A DNA stretch of 64,000 nt, from contig JBBCBC010000054.1 of assembly GCA_037126765.1 (NCBI GenBank), forward strand, positions 180,001-244,000, written 5' to 3'. The translations under genes and the position numbers were made by a program. How positions within the stretch are numbered: position 1 is the stretch's first letter; the number at the start of each line of letters is the position of its first letter. This stretch comes from Stenogyne calaminthoides (taxonomy: Eukaryota; Streptophyta; Magnoliopsida; Lamiales; Lamiaceae). Shown one piece after another: positions 59,775-64,000 of the stretch. Under the pieces are notes generated by a model that did not search any database, was not told the origin of the DNA, and saw nothing but the letters and a program-made list of their open reading frames with translations.

Positions 59775-59848
59775 ATCTCCCACTTATACTCAAAAGTCCT
59801 TTTTTAAGTATACTACAACATGTCTCGCGTAGTCCGTGACATCTAATG

Positions 59849-61360
59849 TCACCTACACGAACCTAATAATTTCTCCCACTTATACTCAAAGCGAGGTTGG
59901 CAACGGTCTTGACACCCATTCCACTCACATGTCTCTCGAATGTATTCAGAGGCGACGCTTTGTGAATGGATCTGCGCTAGGTCGTCCTCGGACGCTATCT
60001 TTGCCACATCTATATCTCCTCCCTTAACGATTTCTCGTATAAGATGTCTTTCCTTTAATGTGTTTGTTTGACTCGTGGACTCTTGGTTCTCTTGAATTTG
60101 CAATTGCCCCTAGCAGATATTGCTAGACAAATTTAGAACACCATCCAAGTCCACTAAGAAGATCTAGAGCCCAATCGGTTCTTTCACTGCTTCACAAGCA
60201 GCTACTTACCCGACTTAACATGGTTGAGTCAGTGATGCATTTCTGCTTCACACTCGTCCATTTGATGGCTACACTTCCCAAATGGAAACACACTAACTGA
60301 GGCTGATAATTTTTGGAATCTAAATTTGATTGGAAATCCGAGTCCGTGTATCCGATGGGGATTGGAGTATCTGACTTATAAACCAACATTCTATCCCGAG
60401 TTCTTTTCAGACACTTCAGAATGTTTTTAACTGTCGTCCAATGCGCTTTCCCTGGGTTACTTTGATATCTTGCTACCATGCCTATGGCAAAGCCGATATC
60501 CGGTCTCGTACACAGCACTACATACATAAGGTTTCCGACAGCCGAAGCACAAGGAATGCCTTTCATGTCATCTATCTCCTCTTGCGTCTTAGGGGACATT
60601 TTCTTGGATAGATGGATTCCAAGTCTGAAAGGTACGAATCCTTTCTTCGAATCTTGCATGCTGAAGCGTTTCAAGACAGTGTCTATGTATGAAACTAGAG
60701 ATAACCCGATCATCCTTTTCTTGCGATCTCGAGTGATCTTGATCCCAAGGATGTGTCCGGCTTTCATATCAAACTGTTTTGAAAGCCATGCCCTTACGTC
60801 TGATAGCACCTTCACATCGTTCCCGATGATCACAATGTTATCTATGTATAGTACTAAGAATACCAATGTAGTTCAGATACGCCTTTTGTACACACAACCT
60901 TCAAACTCGTTTTGATCATACCCATAAGACTTTACAACATGATCAAAACATTGGTTCCAAGCTCTGGATGCCTGTTTGAGTCCGTAAATGGACCTCTTGA
61001 GCTTACAAACTAGGTGTTCTTGGCCTGTTTCAATGAAACCTTGGGGTTGTTGCATATGGATCTCTTTATCAAGACTTCCGTTAAGGAAAGCTGTCTTGAC
61101 ATCCATTTGCCAGACTTCAAGGTCGAAAATGCGCAACAATCGATAAGAGAATACCAATGGACTTAAGCATGGCTACGAGCGAAGAAGTTTCCTCATAATC
61201 GATCCCTTTCTTTCTGAGTATAACCTTTCGCCATTAGTCTTGCCTTAAAGGTTTCAACCTTCACGTCCAGTCCTCTTTTCCTCTTATATACCCACTTTCA
61301 TCTAATGGGTTTGACCCCGTTAAGTGGTTCGACTAGCTCCCACACTCTATTATGAAACAT
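59849..61360 (-). pseudogene. Copia reverse transcriptase and RNase H, element 4
   Basis: A 224-codon open piece at 60192-60866 runs from the active-site box ('LVLYIDNIVIIGND') through 'AGHILGIKITRDRKKRMIGL', 'YASAVGNLMY'-type sequence, 'GMVARYQSNPGKAHWTTVKN' and RNase H ('GYTDSDFQ', 'ITDSTM'). The preceding RT part is open at 60873-61157 ('WQMDVKTAFLNGSLDKEIHM', 'GLKQASRAWNQCF'). The RNase H tail at 59849-60103 keeps 'TNTLKERHLIREIVKGGDID'. Short frame breaks separate the pieces. The AAC codon at 60837-60839 gives Asn for the second catalytic Asp, so the enzyme would be inactive even if joined. Confidence 0.88.
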
Positions 61361-61371
61361 AAAAACCCACT

Positions 61372-62240
61372 TTGGCTTTCATTCTTTGTTTGCCAAAAAC
61401 ACAGATCCTTATCTTGGAGTGCCTCGTCATATGTCCATGGGTGCGATTAGGAATCAAGTCCGAGGACTCTCCTACTCCCATGAATCTCTCGGCGTCAAAC
61501 AACCCTCCCACTATGACAAGGTTCGGTTGTGAGAAAACGATCGCTCGTTTGGTATATCATCTAATACTGGTTTGCACCGAGGTTTGCCCTCTAAGCTCAT
61601 TTAAGGTAATCTCTTTCGGGTTTTCTTTGGTTCATATAGTCTTCTTCCAAAAATCTAAAGTGGGTGTGGATGACCACCTTTTGATCTCGGGGACTATAGA
61701 ACATACACCCTTTTGTTCCTCGGGGTATCCTACAAAAAATTTTAATTTCGATCGAGGATCCAATTTACGGCTTCCTTGTCCAAACACGTGGGCGGACACC
61801 CCCAAAGTTCTCATGTGTCTCATACTAGGCTTACGCCTTGGGTCCACAATTCTTTGGGAGTTTTGGGAACCGATTTGGATAGCACCAAGTTCAGAATGTA
61901 AGTCGCCGTTTCCAAGGTATGACCCCAGAACGACTCGGGAAGATCCAAGATAACTCATCATTGATCTAACCATTTCCAAAAGAATTATGTTACTTTTGCT
62001 CGCAACCCCGTTTTGTTGAGGGGTTCCGGTGCGATGGAGTGGGATACAATCCCTTCATCGGATAAGTAGTTCAAAACACATCGTTGAGGTATTCGCCTCA
62101 CGACGATCAGATCGTAGAGACTTGATACGTTTTTCCTTATGATTCTCTGTTTGAGCCTTAAATTCTTAGAATTTCTCAAAGGTCTCAGATTCATGCTTCA
62201 TAAGGAAAATGTACCTTGAGTAATCATCAATAAAATTACT
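61372..62240 (-). pseudogene. Copia integrase remnant, element 4
   Basis: The minus frame at 61632-61979 carries 'MEMVRSMMSYLGSSRVVLGS', a shifted middle, and then 'KPSMRHMRTLGVSAHVFGQG' and 'LKFFVGYPEEQKG'. A stretch at 61985-62194 keeps the core near 'SLYDLIVVRRIPQ' in a shifted frame. A 193-codon plus-strand frame across 61372-61953 is an antisense shadow. Confidence 0.75.
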
Positions 62241-62588
62241 CATAACCTCCTCTTGCTTTGGTTGACATTGAACTACGCACATCTGTGTGAACAATCTCTA
62301 ACACTTCTTTGGCACTATTCCCCTTTGGCTCCAAATGCCCTCTCGGTCATATTACTCTCCAAACATGATTCGCAGGTTGGAATCGGTACAACTTGGAGAA
62401 GCCCTAGTTAACCGTTTCTCACCAACCTTTGGATCCTCTTTGGATTTATATGACCCAATCTTTGATGTCAAAGAAGTGTCTCCTTCACGTCTGACGAACG
62501 TTTTTCTTTTCTCAGAAACAGTTGATGTGTTATAGGATACATTTCGTGAGTGGTGTGCACAGTTAATTGTATAGAGATCAATCAACAA
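62241..62588 (-). pseudogene. GAG-pre-integrase remnant, element 4
   Basis: DNA homologous to 4556-4890, ending with the counterpart of 'LYTINCAHHSRN' at 62352-62588. The HHCC module is present as sequence, but frameshifts split it. It lies in the expected position between protease and integrase. Confidence 0.7.
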
Positions 62589-62858
62589 CGTTCCATGACA
62601 GATAAATTTATAAAAATGGTAACAACTTTATTAAAAAGTAACCAAAATATCCATCATAAAAGTTTAGAAGCTGAAAATGAATTCTTTCTAAAATCCGGAA
62701 CGTAAAGAATATCTCAAAATTAAAACACTGTCTTCAAAAGACAGGTGCACTTCTTCCATCGCTTCACCGCCACTCAGAAGATCGCCCGGTGTGATGAGGA
62801 CCTCACTCCCACTAAGTTCGGGTCCGCTTGAACCCCTCAGAATGTGAAACAAACATGA

Positions 62859-63782
62859 TTAGTGGATCCCAGATCCACCACCCATAAAATGGGAGGCATA
62901 CGCCGCTAAACAAGTTTCAACAACTAGTGCGTGAGAATTACCTTTCTTTCCATCCCTCTTAGGTCTGGAACAGGCTGACCTCCAATGTCCTTTCTCACCG
63001 TAGTTGAAGCACTTCCCCTTAGCTGGCTTGTTCACTCCACCACCCTTCTTCACCTTATCTTTGCCATTGGCAATGCTTGAGTTCACTTGCTTGTGGCCTT
63101 TGTTCCTTTTCTTGTTCTTACCACCCCTTGGTCTAGAAGAAGAAGAAGGTCCGTTTTGCCACCAAGGCTTGGCTTTTTACGCCCTAATATCGCCTCTCTG
63201 CCGTGACTAAAAGCTTGCAACAGATCGCATCGAGAACTTCGATTATTCATCTGGTAGTTCAACCTAAATTGTTCAAAGCTTTTCGGTAGAGAATGGAGCA
63301 CGAAATCAATTTGGGTCTCGATATCGTATTCAGGGCCAAGTACCTCAAGTTTATTAAGGTGAGCCATCATCTGGAGAACGTGCTCCCTTACAGGCGTTCC
63401 TCCACCATTTTCATAGAGAGCAAGTTCCTCATGGTGATCTGACGAGCCACACGGTTCTGATGTTGAAACATCGCTTTAAGACTAGTCATGATTTCCGCAG
63501 CGGTCTCAACGTTCTGGTGTTGGTGTTGCAACACATCTGACATAGAAGCCAAGATGGTACACTTAGCCATTTCGTTAGACCGCTCCCAGTCAGAATACGC
63601 TTTCTTAACCGTTTTAGTGGACTCATCGATGGTTTATCCGGTTTAGGTGTGGTCAACCCGGTTATGGCTTTTGCAAATGAGGACAATAGTGAGTTTTCGA
63701 TTCCAATCAACAAAAATTTTCTCCGGTGAGCAAATTGTCTTTTTCAAGATATTGAACAAATTGGATTAAAAGGTTGCGACAT
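62859..63782 (-). pseudogene. Copia gag and protease start, element 4
   Basis: The likely start at 63782 gives 'MSQPFNPI', followed shortly by a stop. The gag body is open at 63486-63713, 63388-63570 ('MAKCTILASMSDVLQHQHQN') and 63083-63370 ('MMAHLNKLEVLGPEYDIETQ', 'DFVLHSLPKSFEQFRLNYQM'). The zinc knuckle at about 62972-63013 reads 'CFNYGEKGHWRSAC': the His and outer Cys ligands are kept, but the second Cys is Tyr. 'ALVVETCLAAYASHFMGGGS' follows, marking the protease start with a disturbed D-S/T-G motif. This is the best gag in the window, still divided by frame breaks. Confidence 0.82.
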
Positions 63783-64000
63783 GATGAATCAAATAAACAA
63801 TAATATGCATAAGCACAAATATATCACAAGGTTCGATCACATGCATCATATTAAAATATCAAAAAAATATGAACATGCATCAGCCAACATCTCAAAACAA
63901 TTTAAATAAGCCACGTTGGGTGGGTCATTATTTAAACACATTCAAAAAAGTTACAAACAAGAACAAATGACAAACCTTTAATATCCAGATTAATAGTTGG
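63783..64000 (-). other. Leader of element 4, incomplete
   Basis: AT-rich leader matching 5957-6180 and 34580-34800 of the other copies. It continues beyond the window, so the GC-rich island and PBS are not visible. Confidence 0.75.

Larger units (their letters stand above)
57932..64000 (-). mobile_element. Ty1/copia element 4, cut by the window end
   Basis: Minus-strand copy: 3' LTR 57932-59774, polypurine tract, RNase H, RT, integrase, GAG-pre-integrase, protease region, gag and the first part of the leader; the 5' LTR lies beyond 64000. It has the longest open coding pieces of the family here. It lacks the 26-bp repeat array in the protease region and has a better-preserved zinc knuckle, but its RT box is Y-I-D-N. 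Confidence 0.88.

Noticed and set aside
61372..61953. 193-codon plus-strand open frame
   Set aside because: Antisense to the integrase of element 4, which has clear motifs on the minus strand.

Overview
The window is flowering-plant DNA. About 28 kb of scaffold resembles higher-plant mitochondrial or mitochondrial-transfer sequence: gene-poor, near 45% GC, with a plastid-type trnM(CAU), a decayed trnfM(CAU), a plastid psbA fragment and anonymous mitochondrial-style open frames. Members of one high-copy, AT-rich Ty1/copia LTR-retrotransposon family have been inserted into this scaffold. No intact standard mitochondrial protein gene was recognised.

The copia family has LTRs of about 1.84 kb. 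On the element's sense strand they start TGTTGGGGATTATC and end CATTCCCCAACA. Internal order is PBS, long leader with a GC-rich island, gag with a CCHC knuckle, protease region, GAG-pre-integrase, integrase, reverse transcriptase, RNase H and polypurine tract. Every copy is broken by frameshifts or stops.

Layout: 1-260 scaffold; 261-8457 element 1 (minus strand, TSD ATAGC, 5' LTR truncated); 8463-11147 scaffold; 11148-13368 psbA fragment split by a solo LTR (11492-13328, TSD GTTAC); 13369-19741 scaffold with trnM, pseudo-trnfM and a DUF4283-like fragment; 19747-37896 an 18-kb composite flanked by CCGAC; 37902-39180 scaffold; 39181-41038 solo LTR; 41044-57931 scaffold with a 70-71-bp degenerate tandem array, a frameshifted membrane-protein frame and a Ty3/gypsy integrase remnant; 57932-64000 element 4 (minus strand, cut by the window end).

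In the composite, the outer element X (minus strand, LTR A and LTR D) has lost part of RT. In its place is a plus-strand element Y (LTR B, internal, LTR C) followed by a third leader fragment Z. LTR sequence subtypes pair A with D and B with C, which supports this reading.

The most parsimonious source is nuclear: a large organellar insertion (NUMT/NUPT) invaded by retrotransposons. Precise 5-bp TSDs, including one inside psbA, show that integration took place in the organelle-derived sequence. A true mitochondrial chromosome carrying nuclear DNA is the alternative. A recurrent exchange of CTG/CAG for CG-containing strings between copies, also seen in psbA and pseudo-trnfM, may be a sequencing signature of CHG methylation. 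If so, it favours a nuclear location and means some frame breaks are consensus errors.
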